Source: an uncultured Clostridia bacterium (GTDB taxonomy: Bacteria; Bacillota; Clostridia; Oscillospirales; Acutalibacteraceae). From it: a stretch of 49,631 nt of DNA. The stretch covers positions 1 to 49,631 of the forward strand of contig CAMHMN010000010.1 in NCBI GenBank assembly GCA_946186245.1, written 5' to 3'. Within the stretch, counting starts at the first letter, position 1. The number at the start of each line of letters is the position of its first letter. This document shows, one piece after another, positions 34,879-43,517 of this stretch. Below the pieces are notes generated by a model. It worked only from the letters and a program-made list of their open reading frames with translations, was not told the origin of the DNA and searched no databases. The position numbers and the translations under genes are program-made.

Positions 34879-35760
34879 ATGGAATGGAGAGATCGCAGCG
34901 GTCATCACGTCAGTGACGGGGACGAGCAGGACAGTTCCCTTCGCTTTTTGTACGAAACCCGTGTCGGACGGCTGCTATTAAAAATTCTGATCAGGAAACC
35001 GGTGTCTGATTTCGTGGGATGGTTCATGGAACGCAGGATTTCCGCGCTCTGGATTAAGGGCTTTCTGAAAAAAAGCCATATCGACATGAGCGAATACGAA
35101 AGCAGGAAATTCCGCTCCTTCAACGACTTCTTCACCCGGAAGATCCGGCCGGAACGCCGTCCGATTGACTGTGAGCCGGGGCATTTCATTTCACCCTGCG
35201 ACTGCAAGCTGACCGTTTTTCCTATCCGGGAGGATTCGGTTTTCCGCATCAAGGGCGGAACGTACACCGTCCGGCAGCTTCTTCGCAGCGATGAACTCGC
35301 GGATGAATTTTCCGGGGGAACGCTGCTGATCTTCCGCCTGACGGTGGACGATTACCACAGATACTGCTATCCTGACAGCGGTTTGAAAGAGGACAATGTG
35401 CACATTCGTGGCGTCTATCATACCGTCAATCCCATCGCCTATAAGAGATACGCCGTGCTCAAAGAAAACACCCGGGAATACACCCTGCTGCACAGCGACC
35501 ATTTCGACGACCTGATTATGATGGAAGTAGGCGCGACGCTGGTGGGAAGAATATCCAACCTCCACGGCGCCTGCCGGGTAGAAAAAGGGCAGGAAAAGGG
35601 GCACTTCGATTTCGGCGGCAGCACGATTGTTGTCATTGTCAAGAAGGATGTACTGAAAGTGGATGATGATATTCTGCGCAATAATGCCGACGGATGTGAA
35701 ACCGTCGTGAAATACGGCGAACGCATAGGAACAAGGATTATCCGAGAAAACATCGGATAA
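34879..35760 (+). CDS. psd: Phosphatidylserine decarboxylase proenzyme
   Basis: 293 residues. It converts phosphatidylserine to phosphatidylethanolamine at the membrane and self-cleaves to create its pyruvoyl group. SPCDCKL holds the Asp, TVDDYHRYCYPDSG and YHTVNPIAYK the His residues, and FGGSTIVV the Gly-Ser cleavage site, completing the triad and the pyruvoyl serine. The N-terminal ~110 residues hold the FNDFFTRKIRPERRP block of the type II enzymes. AAAGGAGG lies upstream. It is monocistronic, ending at a strong terminator. The partner PssA is not in the window. Confidence 0.95.
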   Translation: MEWRDRSGHHVSDGDEQDSSLRFLYETRVGRLLLKILIRKPVSDFVGWFMERRISALWIKGFLKKSHIDMSEYESRKFRSFNDFFTRKIRPERRPIDCEPGHFISPCDCKLTVFPIREDSVFRIKGGTYTVRQLLRSDELADEFSGGTLLIFRLTVDDYHRYCYPDSGLKEDNVHIRGVYHTVNPIAYKRYAVLKENTREYTLLHSDHFDDLIMMEVGATLVGRISNLHGACRVEKGQEKGHFDFGGSTIVVIVKKDVLKVDDDILRNNADGCETVVKYGERIGTRIIRENIG

Positions 35761-35763
35761 GAC

Positions 35764-35800
35764 AAAAAGCCTGTCTTGCAAATGCAAAACAGGCTTTTTT
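35764..35800. terminator. Bidirectional terminator between psd and tRNA-Gly
   Basis: AAAAAGCCTGT (35764-35774) pairs with ACAGGCTTTTTT (35789-35800), with an inner TTGC/GCAA stem. Runs of A and T on the two sides let it serve both convergent genes. Confidence 0.9.
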
Positions 35801-35803
35801 GAT

Positions 35804-35877
35804 TGGAGCGGAAGATGGGAATCGAACCCACACCATCAGCTTGGGAAGCTGAGGTTCTGCCACTAAACTACTCCCGC
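35804..35877 (-). tRNA. tRNA-Gly (anticodon CCC)
   Basis: Cloverleaf on the minus strand. Acceptor GCGGGAG/CTTCCGC, D arm GTTT...GAAC, anticodon stem TCAGC/GCTGA with loop TTCCCAA (anticodon CCC), a 4-nt variable region TGGT, and T arm GTGGG-TTCGATT-CCCAT. Discriminator U and an encoded CCA end. It reads GGG codons. It has a perfect-consensus promoter and lies downstream of glycyl-tRNA synthetase. Confidence 0.97.
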
Positions 35878-35890
35878 AAAGGTATATATT

Positions 35891-35919
35891 ATTATATGCC
35901 ATCCGCAAAGAGATGTCAA
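35891..35919 (-). promoter_or_regulatory. Consensus promoter of tRNA-Gly
   Basis: Minus strand TTGACA, exactly 17 bp, TATAAT. Initiation would fall about 7 nt before the mature tRNA. Confidence 0.92.
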
Positions 35920-35932
35920 GTCTTTTTTTTAC

Positions 35933-35971
35933 AAAAAACTCCCTGCCCCCGGGGTAACCCAAGGACAGGGA
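35933..35971 (-). terminator. Terminator of glyS
   Basis: Minus strand TCCCTG (35966-35971) pairs with CAGGGA (35940-35945), with an inner GGGTTACCCC loop region, then GTTTTTT. Confidence 0.85.
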
Positions 35972-35984
35972 AATAATGGATTCA

Positions 35985-37385
35985 TCAGAACGCGATTTTC
36001 TCTGCGATGTAGCTTCTGAGCTGGTCGATCGGAATACGCACCTGCTCCATGGTATCGCGGTCGCGGACGGTGACGCAGTGGTCGGCAGGGGTCTTATCGT
36101 CGCCGACGGTCTGGAAGTCAACCGTAATGCAGAAGGGAGTACCGATTTCGTCCTCGCGGCGGTATCTCTTGCCAATGGAGCCGGTGTCGTCGAAGTCCAC
36201 CATGAAGTCCTTGGCCAGCTCAGCATAAATCTCTTCCGCGGCGGGAGTGAGCTTCTTGGAGAGAGGAAGCACTGCCGCCTTGAAGGGAGCCAGCGCCGGG
36301 TGGAGCCGGAGCACTACGCGCACGTCGTTCTTTGCCTCATCCACCACTTCTTCGTCATATGCTTCTGTGATGAGGGCGAGGAAGAGACGTTCCACACCCA
36401 GAGAGGGCTCAATGACATAGGGAATGTACTTCTCATTGGTAGTCGGGTCGAAATATTCCAGGCTCTTGCCGCTCGTGTTGATGTGCTGGGTGAGATCGTA
36501 GTCGGTTCTATCTGCAACGCCCCAGAGTTCGCCCCATCCGAAGGGGAAAAGATATTCGAAGTCGGTGGTTGCCTTGGAATAGAAGCAGAGCTCCTCCTGC
36601 GAATGATCGCGCAGACGCAGGTTTTCTTCCTTAATATTGAGGGAATAGAGCCAGTCGCGGCAGAAGGCGCGCCAGTACTCGAACCATTCCAGGTCGGTGC
36701 CGGGCTTGCAGAAGAATTCCAGCTCCATTTGCTCAAATTCACGCACGCGGAAGATGAAGTTCTTGGGTGTGATCTCGTTGCGGAAGGACTTGCCGATCTG
36801 TGCCACGCCGAAGGGAACCTTGCGGCGGGTGGTGCGCTGAATGTTGGCGAAGTTGACGAAAATACCCTGTGCCGTTTCGGGACGGAGGTAAAGCTCGCTC
36901 TTGGTGTCCTCGGTGACGCCCTGGAAGGTCTTGAACATCAGGTTGAACTGTCTGATGTCGGAGAAATTGTGCTTGCCGCAGTTGGGACAGGGAATCTGCT
37001 TTTCATTGATGTAGTCTACCAGCTGTTCGTTTGTCCAGCCCGCGACGTTGGTGCCGTCGAAATCCTCGATGAGGTTGTCGGCGCGGTGACGGGTCTTGCA
37101 TTCCTTGCAGTCCATCAGAGGGTCGGAAAAGCCGCCGAGATGTCCGGATGCCACCCATGTCTGGGGATTCATCAGAATGGCGGAGTCAAGACCGACGTTG
37201 TACTTGTTCTGCTGGACAAATTTTTTCAGCCATGCGCTCTTGATGTTGTTCTTGAGCTGCATACCGAGCGGACCGTAATCCCATGTATTGGAAAGTCCGC
37301 CGTATATCTCCGAACCGGGATATACAAAGCCTCTGCCCTTACAGAGCGCTACGATTTTGTCCATAATCTTTTCGGTGTTTTTCAT
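35985..37385 (-). CDS. glyS: Glycyl-tRNA synthetase (alpha2 type)
   Basis: 466 residues, the single-chain dimeric class II enzyme. [16 protein letters not shown] and the zinc-binding DCKECKTRH / IPCPNCGKH pairs appear first. Then come motif 2 ([21 protein letters not shown]) and motif 3 ([13 protein letters not shown]). The C-terminal anticodon-binding domain ([25 protein letters not shown]) is complete. AAAGGA lies 10 nt before the ATG. There is no T-box leader; the gene starts 51 bp after the lipoprotein gene and may be read from it. Its product's substrate tRNA-Gly lies just downstream on the same strand. Confidence 0.97.
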   Translation of the reverse strand: MKNTEKIMDKIVALCKGRGFVYPGSEIYGGLSNTWDYGPLGMQLKNNIKSAWLKKFVQQNKYNVGLDSAILMNPQTWVASGHLGGFSDPLMDCKECKTRHRADNLIEDFDGTNVAGWTNEQLVDYINEKQIPCPNCGKHNFSDIRQFNLMFKTFQGVTEDTKSELYLRPETAQGIFVNFANIQRTTRRKVPFGVAQIGKSFRNEITPKNFIFRVREFEQMELEFFCKPGTDLEWFEYWRAFCRDWLYSLNIKEENLRLRDHSQEELCFYSKATTDFEYLFPFGWGELWGVADRTDYDLTQHINTSGKSLEYFDPTTNEKYIPYVIEPSLGVERLFLALITEAYDEEVVDEAKNDVRVVLRLHPALAPFKAAVLPLSKKLTPAAEEIYAELAKDFMVDFDDTGSIGKRYRREDEIGTPFCITVDFQTVGDDKTPADHCVTVRDRDTMEQVRIPIDQLRSYIAEKIAF

Positions 37386-37436
37386 CTGAAATCAATCCTT
37401 TTGTGGGGTATTTCTTTATTTGGATAATAACGTGAA

Positions 37437-38216
37437 TTATCTCACGCTTATGAGAAAGACGTAATAATCAGCGCCTTCATCGCTTTCGGCTTTGACTGTG
37501 ACGGTGTATTCGCCGTTGTTGAGTGAGCCGGGAATCTCCAGCTCATTGAGAATTCCTGAGGAAGACAGATAAACCGTCTCACCCGTTTCAACCGACACGG
37601 CCGAAGCCGTCACACTCACGGGCTGCTTGGCAAATGCAAGCGTCAGTATTCCGTTGCCGTCGGTGATCAGGTATGAGCCGTAGAGAAGCGGTTTTACATC
37701 GGTAGAGGTGACCTCTCCGGCTGTGGGGGAAGCCATGATGACGCTCTCGCCGTGACGTACCGTCATCAGCAGATCGTCAATCACGGAAGTCACGCGCAAA
37801 CCCTGCGCAACTGCGTATTCCGGCGTGGTGCCGGTGGTACCGCCTTTGAACCACACTGAAACGGTGTCTCCCGGCGCGATCTCCCGATAGCTTTCACACC
37901 GCACCTTATCCTTGTTTTCCACAACGGTCTTTGCGGTCACTGTCACATAATACCGGTTGTCGGAATAAGCGTTTTTCGCGTCGGGGATTTCCACCAGCAC
38001 GGAAATGCCGTCGCGCACTTCGGAAATGCTGGTGATCACGCCGGTGATGTTGGGCGAAATACCTTCCGGAATGGAATCGTCCGCCACAATCACCGAATTG
38101 CTGGCCAGCGGCGGCTGATTGGGGTCTTTTCCGCCGTTTCCGCACGAACAGACAAGCGTCAGGGACATCAGCGCCGCCACCGCGAGCATCCATATTCTTT
38201 TCATTTTCACTTTCAT
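37437..38216 (-). CDS. Putative lipoprotein of unknown function
   Basis: 259 residues. An N-terminal lipoprotein signal (MKVKMKRIWMLAVAALMSLTLVCSCG) shows basic residues, a hydrophobic stretch and a likely lipidated Cys in VCSC. The mature part is beta-rich: TGVITSISEVRDGISVLVEIP resembles the OB-like folds of DUF3221-type exported proteins, and GEYTVTVKAESDEGADYYVFLISV is the final strand pair. The function is unknown. The start at 38214-38216 has AAAGGAGGT 8 nt upstream; the longer reading to 38240 overlaps that site. It precedes glyS on the same strand. Confidence 0.8.
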   Translation of the reverse strand: MKVKMKRIWMLAVAALMSLTLVCSCGNGGKDPNQPPLASNSVIVADDSIPEGISPNITGVITSISEVRDGISVLVEIPDAKNAYSDNRYYVTVTAKTVVENKDKVRCESYREIAPGDTVSVWFKGGTTGTTPEYAVAQGLRVTSVIDDLLMTVRHGESVIMASPTAGEVTSTDVKPLLYGSYLITDGNGILTLAFAKQPVSVTASAVSVETGETVYLSSSGILNELEIPGSLNNGEYTVTVKAESDEGADYYVFLISVR

Positions 38217-38405
38217 GATCACATACCTCCTTTTTTTCATTGAGATACCTGTTTTTCATATCACATTAATAATAAAAACATAGTTACTTAATATATTACA
38301 ACAGAGTTCACAATTTGTCTATAGGAAATTTACATATAAAAGAATCAATAATTCCCATAAATTTAGTTTGTAGTGTGGAGTTTCAAAAAGTTCACAATTG
38401 ACCAC

Positions 38406-38434
38406 TTGACATAACGGATGGAAGGTATTATGAT
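38406..38434 (+). promoter_or_regulatory. htpG promoter
   Basis: TTGACA, 17-bp spacer, TATGAT. The CIRCE operator begins 13 bp after the -10, in the initially transcribed region. Confidence 0.85.
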
Positions 38435-38446
38435 ATTGAATAACAA

Positions 38447-38473
38447 TTAGCACTCAACGATCGAGAGTGCTAA
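38447..38473. promoter_or_regulatory. CIRCE operator (HrcA binding site)
   Basis: TTAGCACTC, 9 bp, GAGTGCTAA: an exact CIRCE inverted repeat. HrcA bound here blocks transcription until heat stress occupies GroEL. It lies between the promoter and htpG. Confidence 0.97.
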
Positions 38474-38501
38474 TTCATCATTTTGAAAAGGATGAAGAAA
38501 A

Positions 38502-40400
38502 ATGGAAAAGAAAGAATTCAAAGCCGAATCCAAGCGACTGCTTGATATGATGATCAACTCGATCTATACCCATAAGGAAATTTTCCTGCGCGAGCTTATC
38601 TCCAATGCAAGCGACGCCACTGACAAACTCTATTACAACGCGATGCAGACAGGCAATGCCGGACTCAGCCGTGATGATCTCGCCATTCACATTACCCCCG
38701 ACAAAGAAGCCCGCACCCTTACCATCAGCGACAAGGGCTGCGGTATGACCCGCGAAGAGCTGGAGGACAATCTCGGCACCATCGCCAAGAGCGGTTCCCT
38801 TGCTTTCAAGCAGGAACACGACCTCGGTGAGGACGTGGACATCATCGGACAGTTCGGCGTGGGATTCTATTCCGCTTTCATGGTGGCAAAGAAGATCGTC
38901 GTGCTTTCCAGATCGGTACAGAGCGATGCCGCTTTCCGCTGGGAATCGGACGGCGCGGAGGGCTACACCGTGGAAGACGCTCAGAAGGACGAACACGGCA
39001 CCGAAATCACCCTCTACATCAAGGACAATACGGATGATGAGAATTACGATGAATTCCTGGAAACCTACAGCATCCGCAACCTCGTCAGGAAGTATTCCGA
39101 CTATATCCGCTACCCCATCACCATGGACGTGGAGAAATCCCGCGACTGGGAGGAAGGCGAGGAAAAGGACGACAAGGAATACGCCACCACCATCGAAACC
39201 GAAACCCTCAACAGCATGATTCCCGTCTGGAAAAAGACCAAGGCGGAGCTTGCCGAGCGTGAATATGAAGATTTTTACAAGAACAAATTCAACGACTTCG
39301 AAGATCCCGCGCGCTGCATTCATCAGAACGTCGAAGGCGTAACCACCTACACCGCCCTGATGTTCATTCCGTCACGCACACCTTTCAATTATTACAGCAA
39401 GGATTACGAGAAGGGTCTGCAGCTTTACAGCAACGGCGTGATGATCATGGAGAAGTGTGCTGACCTGCTGCCCGATTACTTCAGCTTTGTCAAGGGTCTT
39501 GTCGATTCTCCTGACCTTTCGCTCAACATCAGCCGCGAAATGCTCCAGCACGACCGCCAGCTCAAATCCATTGCCCAGAGCCTTGAAAAGAAGATCAAGT
39601 CCGAGCTTCTCAATATGCAGAAGAACGACCGCGAGAAGTATGAGCAGTTCTTCAAGAATTTCGGCATGCAGATCAAGTTCGGCATTTACAGCTCCTACGG
39701 CATGAAGAAAGACCTGCTGCAAGACCTGCTGGTCTATTATTCCTCCTCCGAGAAGAAACCGGTTACGCTTGAGGAATATGTCGGCAGAATGCGTGAGAGC
39801 CAGAAGTATATCTACTATGCCTGCGGTGAATCCACTGCCAAGCTCGACATGCTTCCCCAGACCGAAATGCTTCGCGACAAGGGCTATGAAATCCTCTATC
39901 TCACCGATGAAATAGACGAATTCGCACTCAAGGCCATGCGCGACTACAAGGAAAAGGAATTCCGTTCCGTTTCCGACGCGGAGCTTGACATCGAGGACGA
40001 GGGCGAGAAGGAAGAAATCAAAAAGACCGCCGAGGACAACAAGAGCCTTTTTGAATTCATGAAGGAGCATCTCGGCGACAACGTCAAGGAAGTCCGTCTT
40101 TCCACCCGACTCAAGACCCATCCCGTCTGCCTGACATCCGACGGAGGCCTTTCGCTCGAAATGGAGAAGGTGCTCAACGCCATGCCCACCAACACTGAAA
40201 AGGTCAAGGCCGCCAGAGTATTGGAAATCAACGCCAATCATCCGATATTCGCCGCTCTCACCAAGGCTTACGCCGAGGATAAGGAGAAGGCAGCCAAGCT
40301 GACCGACGTGCTCTTCGCACAGGCATCCCTCATCGAAGGCATCGGCGTAGACGACCCCGTGGCATATGCCAACGCTGTCTGCTCGCTCATAACCGAGTAA
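38502..40400 (+). CDS. htpG: Molecular chaperone HtpG (Hsp90)
   Basis: 632 residues. ATPase domain motifs: [15 protein letters not shown] (Asn for Mg), [33 protein letters not shown] and GTEITLYIK. The middle domain has ESDGAEGY...[15 protein letters not shown] and [16 protein letters not shown]. The C-terminal dimerisation domain is complete. It is an ATP-driven dimeric chaperone for client proteins in the cytosol. AAGGATG lies 7-8 nt before the ATG. The CIRCE site upstream predicts HrcA control; Bacillus htpG, by contrast, is not in the CIRCE class. Confidence 0.97.
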   Translation: MEKKEFKAESKRLLDMMINSIYTHKEIFLRELISNASDATDKLYYNAMQTGNAGLSRDDLAIHITPDKEARTLTISDKGCGMTREELEDNLGTIAKSGSLAFKQEHDLGEDVDIIGQFGVGFYSAFMVAKKIVVLSRSVQSDAAFRWESDGAEGYTVEDAQKDEHGTEITLYIKDNTDDENYDEFLETYSIRNLVRKYSDYIRYPITMDVEKSRDWEEGEEKDDKEYATTIETETLNSMIPVWKKTKAELAEREYEDFYKNKFNDFEDPARCIHQNVEGVTTYTALMFIPSRTPFNYYSKDYEKGLQLYSNGVMIMEKCADLLPDYFSFVKGLVDSPDLSLNISREMLQHDRQLKSIAQSLEKKIKSELLNMQKNDREKYEQFFKNFGMQIKFGIYSSYGMKKDLLQDLLVYYSSSEKKPVTLEEYVGRMRESQKYIYYACGESTAKLDMLPQTEMLRDKGYEILYLTDEIDEFALKAMRDYKEKEFRSVSDAELDIEDEGEKEEIKKTAEDNKSLFEFMKEHLGDNVKEVRLSTRLKTHPVCLTSDGGLSLEMEKVLNAMPTNTEKVKAARVLEINANHPIFAALTKAYAEDKEKAAKLTDVLFAQASLIEGIGVDDPVAYANAVCSLITE

Positions 40401-40406
40401 ATACCA

Positions 40407-40513
40407 TCAATTTGAATCATCAAATCGCCTGTCTGTCGCTGTCCGGTCGAACGGATTGCCTCAGACAGGCGTATTACTGTTTTTATTAGGGATGTGCCTT
40501 CAATTTGAATCAT
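40407..40513 (+). repeat. 14-bp direct repeat flanking the htpG terminator
   Basis: TCAATTTGAATCAT occurs exactly at 40407-40420 and 40500-40513. The second copy contains the TTG start of the acyltransferase gene. Confidence 0.6.
40426..40488 (+). terminator. htpG terminator
   Basis: CGCCTGTCTG (40426-40435) pairs with CAGACAGGCG (40462-40471) around an inner TCCG/CGGA hairpin, then TATTACTGTTTTTATT. Confidence 0.8.
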
Positions 40514-41542
40514 ACTAACAGCAATCGTTTATCTGACATCAGCAAATATCGTGGTGCGATATTCGGACTATCTATTCTCGGAATCATACTGTTTCATTTT
40601 TTCAACGACGTTCTGGATTGGAGACGGCAGGACGCGGTTTACCGTGTCGCTGAACTGTACTATAATCTGTTCGGAAGCATCGGCGTCGAGCTCTTCGTCT
40701 TTCTGTCGGGCGTCGGATTGTATTTCTCACTGAGCAAGAATCCCGACATATTCAGTTTTTACAGGAGACGGTTCAGGCGTGTCCTGATTCCGTATCTTAT
40801 CTGGGGCGTTTTTTACTGGTTTGTAAGGGATATTCTGGTGACCAGGGAAGGCTTCGTCCGGTTTATTTTGGATTTGTCTACCCTTTCCTTCTGGCTGGAA
40901 GGAAAACGGTCTGTCTGGTTCATTGCGTTTATCATCGCTGTCTACGCGGTGTTTCCGCTACTATTCAGAATATTGAACTGTTCAGTCAAAGGAAAACAGC
41001 ACGCAGGCGCTGCGTGTCTGATGCTATGTGTTGCGTGGGTTGCTTTTTGCTGCCTTCTGAGCGCCGCAGCACCGGAATTCTATCAAAACACGGAGGTTGC
41101 GTTGTCACGCGTTCCGATTTTTGTCATCGGCACATGGTACGGCAAACGGATCAGGAACGGCGAGGATTTCAGCCTGGCTGATCATATTCTCGCGGTGGCG
41201 GGACTGATACCGATCACGGTCCATCTGATGTCGCAATACGGAATTTTCGGCATTGATGCGGATGTGCACAACCGTTTTCTTGCCTGTCTCTTTACGATTC
41301 CCCTGGTGTTTCTGCTTTGCGGCATGATGAATCTGATTCATTCCGCAAAGTTTGAAAAAGCGTTGTCTTTTGTCGGGATGTATTCATTGGAACTTTACAT
41401 CACCAATGTCGGGATCCGGGGATTGTTGATTACACTGGACATCCACACCCACCGGTTTATAATCCTGGCAGCCTATCTGATGCTGTCTGTCGTCTTCAGC
41501 TATGCCATCTCTCTGATCAACAAAAAATTACAATCTTCATAA
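40505..41542 (+). CDS. Acyltransferase family 3 membrane protein
   Basis: 345 residues with about ten TM segments. The N-terminal KYRGAIFGLSILGIILFHF is the acyltransferase-3 start with the catalytic-type His. Further blocks are SIGVELFVFLSGVGLYFS, YRRRFRRVLIPYLIWG and the closing FVGMYSLELYITN. Members O-acetylate or otherwise acylate wall or surface glycans, or move acyl groups across the membrane. The start is TTG at 40505, lacking a good ribosome site; no in-frame ATG is near. It appears to have no promoter of its own after the htpG terminator, so expression may depend on read-through. Confidence 0.88.
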   Translation: MNHTNSNRLSDISKYRGAIFGLSILGIILFHFFNDVLDWRRQDAVYRVAELYYNLFGSIGVELFVFLSGVGLYFSLSKNPDIFSFYRRRFRRVLIPYLIWGVFYWFVRDILVTREGFVRFILDLSTLSFWLEGKRSVWFIAFIIAVYAVFPLLFRILNCSVKGKQHAGAACLMLCVAWVAFCCLLSAAAPEFYQNTEVALSRVPIFVIGTWYGKRIRNGEDFSLADHILAVAGLIPITVHLMSQYGIFGIDADVHNRFLACLFTIPLVFLLCGMMNLIHSAKFEKALSFVGMYSLELYITNVGIRGLLITLDIHTHRFIILAAYLMLSVVFSYAISLINKKLQSS

Positions 41543-41550
41543 TTTGCAGG

Positions 41551-41579
41551 TTGTTATTGTCCGTGCTCTTTGCTATAAT
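41551..41579 (+). promoter_or_regulatory. Promoter of the membrane serine hydrolase gene
   Basis: TTGTTA, 17-bp spacer, TATAAT with extended -10 (TTTGCTATAAT), 38 bp before the start codon. Confidence 0.7.
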
Positions 41580-41616
41580 AATCAGAAAAGACTTGCGATA
41601 AAGGAAGAGCTTAAGA

Positions 41617-43428
41617 ATGCGCAACGACAACGATTACAGGAACCACGATTACCGGGGGACTGATTACCGGGATACTGATTACCGGGATACTGATTACCGG
41701 GATACTGATTACCGGGATACTGATTACAGGGAAACTGCTTTCCGGGATACTGATTACCGGGACACTGATTATCGGGAAACTGATTATCGGGATACTGATT
41801 ACAGGGAAACCGATTCTCTGGAAAAGGAACGCGGCAGAACGAATGAACGGAAAAGGGAATACAACGGAAAGGGCGTAAAAGCCGAGCTTGGCGCTTTCTG
41901 CCTGCGTTGGTGGAGAAAATATCTGAAATTCTACCGGCGCAACCGCATTCGCGGCATCGGCACGGTGGGGCTTTGTCTGATTGTTCCCGTCAGCATGGTG
42001 CTTGCCTTCAAATGCTCCCGCATCAATTACATAGAAGTCATTTCCTCGTGGTTCAAAAAGAACGACACCAGCGAGACGGATGCCGCCAATGTTTCTTCTG
42101 AAGAACCCGAAAGCGGCTTCAATATCATTGTGAAATTCACCTACGGCACCATCTGTTCCGAGCCCAACTTCAAAAAGAAGGTGCAGAACACCGTCACCAA
42201 AGGCCAGAAATTTGAGGTGCTGGAAACCAGCGGCGATTTCTACCGCATAGAATACCTGCAGAACCGCTTCGGCTGGATTGACAAGTATTTTGTGGAGAAG
42301 GAAGGTCAGGAAGAGCCCAAGGTCATAGATCCCCACCATCCCGAGGAAATCAAAGGAGAAACCGCGGCGGCGTTGAAGAGAATCTGTCAGGATTACAGCG
42401 CAATGGGGGTCGGGCTAGCGGTCATCAAGGACGGAAAGGTTTCGTACAACTACAGCTACGGCTATGCCAATAAATCCCAGAACAAAAAAATCAATTCCGA
42501 CACCAAATTCCGTCCCGCTTCCCTCTCCAAGATTATTTCCACACTCGCCACCATGACGCTTGTGGACGCAGGCAGAATCGACCTTGACCGCAATGTGGAG
42601 GATTATTTCGGATTCCGGTTCCGCAATCCCCTTTTTGCCGAAACGGAAATTACGCCCCGCATGCTGCTCGACCATTCTTCCTCTCTCGCCGACGAATACA
42701 TCATTTACACCGGAAGCAACGCCGGCACCAGACTCAAAGATCTGGTCGTTGATCTCAAAAGCTACAACAACCAGAAGCCGGGCAAGGAATTTGCCTACAG
42801 CAATTCCGGTTTCGGCATTGTCGGCTCGCTCGATGAGAAGGTCACCAATCTTCACTATATCTACTTCACCGACTCGGTGCTGTTCGACAGGCTGGGACTC
42901 GACGCGGCTTTCGGCGGTCAGAGCCTGAACGACAAGAACAACGTCGCCGAATGCTACAAGGTGGGCAAAATTGCCCGTTCCCGCGGCGTTCTTGTCAAGG
43001 ACCGACAGATCAGGGCGCCGGGCGATACCTACATTCTGGCGCAGGGAAGTCTGCTCATCAGCCCCAAGGATTACGCCAAGCTGGTGACGATATTCATCAA
43101 CGACGGAATGTACGGAAATATCCGGGTGCTCTCTAAAGAGGCCGTCAAAGAGGTCGAGAAGGAATATCTCAAGGATGACAAATTCCGGTATTGCCTCGGC
43201 TTCAAAAAAAGCGCCGCTTACGTTCCCGGACACGACATGTATTACCACGGCGGCAACGCCTACGGCGTTTATGCCAGCGTCTGCTACGATGAAAAACAGA
43301 AAAGCGGCGTGGTTGTCATGACCAGCGGCGCATGGGGTACCTTTGACGACAACCATTTCTACACCGTCTGCCAGAAGCTCACCCAGCAGTGCTACGCCGA
43401 TCTGATTGATAATCCCCTGAGCAAATAG
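41617..43428 (+). CDS. Membrane-anchored beta-lactamase-fold serine hydrolase with repetitive cytoplasmic tail
   Basis: 603 residues. Residues 5-64 are TDYR[D/E] repeats, followed by a basic linker and TM ~112-132. The N-terminus is thus expected inside the cell (positive-inside). Outside is an SH3-like domain (~168-228), then a class C beta-lactamase/DD-peptidase-like domain with SLSK (S302-K305), YSN (394-396) and HGG (544-546). It may be a wall carboxypeptidase or esterase, not necessarily beta-lactam hydrolysing. AAGGAAG precedes the ATG by 9 nt. A terminator follows. The charged repeat tail is unusual for this family. Confidence 0.88.
   Translation: MRNDNDYRNHDYRGTDYRDTDYRDTDYRDTDYRDTDYRETAFRDTDYRDTDYRETDYRDTDYRETDSLEKERGRTNERKREYNGKGVKAELGAFCLRWWRKYLKFYRRNRIRGIGTVGLCLIVPVSMVLAFKCSRINYIEVISSWFKKNDTSETDAANVSSEEPESGFNIIVKFTYGTICSEPNFKKKVQNTVTKGQKFEVLETSGDFYRIEYLQNRFGWIDKYFVEKEGQEEPKVIDPHHPEEIKGETAAALKRICQDYSAMGVGLAVIKDGKVSYNYSYGYANKSQNKKINSDTKFRPASLSKIISTLATMTLVDAGRIDLDRNVEDYFGFRFRNPLFAETEITPRMLLDHSSSLADEYIIYTGSNAGTRLKDLVVDLKSYNNQKPGKEFAYSNSGFGIVGSLDEKVTNLHYIYFTDSVLFDRLGLDAAFGGQSLNDKNNVAECYKVGKIARSRGVLVKDRQIRAPGDTYILAQGSLLISPKDYAKLVTIFINDGMYGNIRVLSKEAVKEVEKEYLKDDKFRYCLGFKKSAAYVPGHDMYYHGGNAYGVYASVCYDEKQKSGVVVMTSGAWGTFDDNHFYTVCQKLTQQCYADLIDNPLSK
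41629..41808 (+). repeat. 15-bp coding minisatellite (TDYR[D/E])
   Basis: Twelve tandem 15-bp units, the first two and one other diverged, consensus GATACTGATTACCGG. Several units are identical in DNA, pointing to recent slippage or expansion. Confidence 0.93.
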
Positions 43429-43463
43429 CCAATCGATTCTTCTGATTCAGCAGCATAAAATTA

Positions 43464-43517
43464 CCGCTTATATTCTCTTCGATGGATGGAGTATAAGCGG
43501 TTGTTTGTTTATTTTTC
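43464..43517 (+). terminator. Terminator of the serine hydrolase gene
   Basis: CCGCTTATA (43464-43472) pairs with TATAAGCGG (43492-43500), then TTGTTTGTTTATTTTT. Its tail overlaps the end of the convergent kinase gene. Confidence 0.8.

Noticed and set aside
35976..37427. Long open frame (483 codons) on the plus strand
   Set aside because: Complement of glycyl-tRNA synthetase; no domain and no ribosome site.
37386..37436. T-box riboswitch before glyS
   Set aside because: Only 51 bp separate glyS from the preceding gene; there is no room for specifier and antiterminator stems.
41629..41808. Possible CRISPR or origin iterons
   Set aside because: Contiguous 15-bp in-frame units without spacers; they code for the tail of a membrane protein.
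41611..42339. Minus-strand frame with PVIS repeats
   Set aside because: Complement of the TDYR[D/E] minisatellite.
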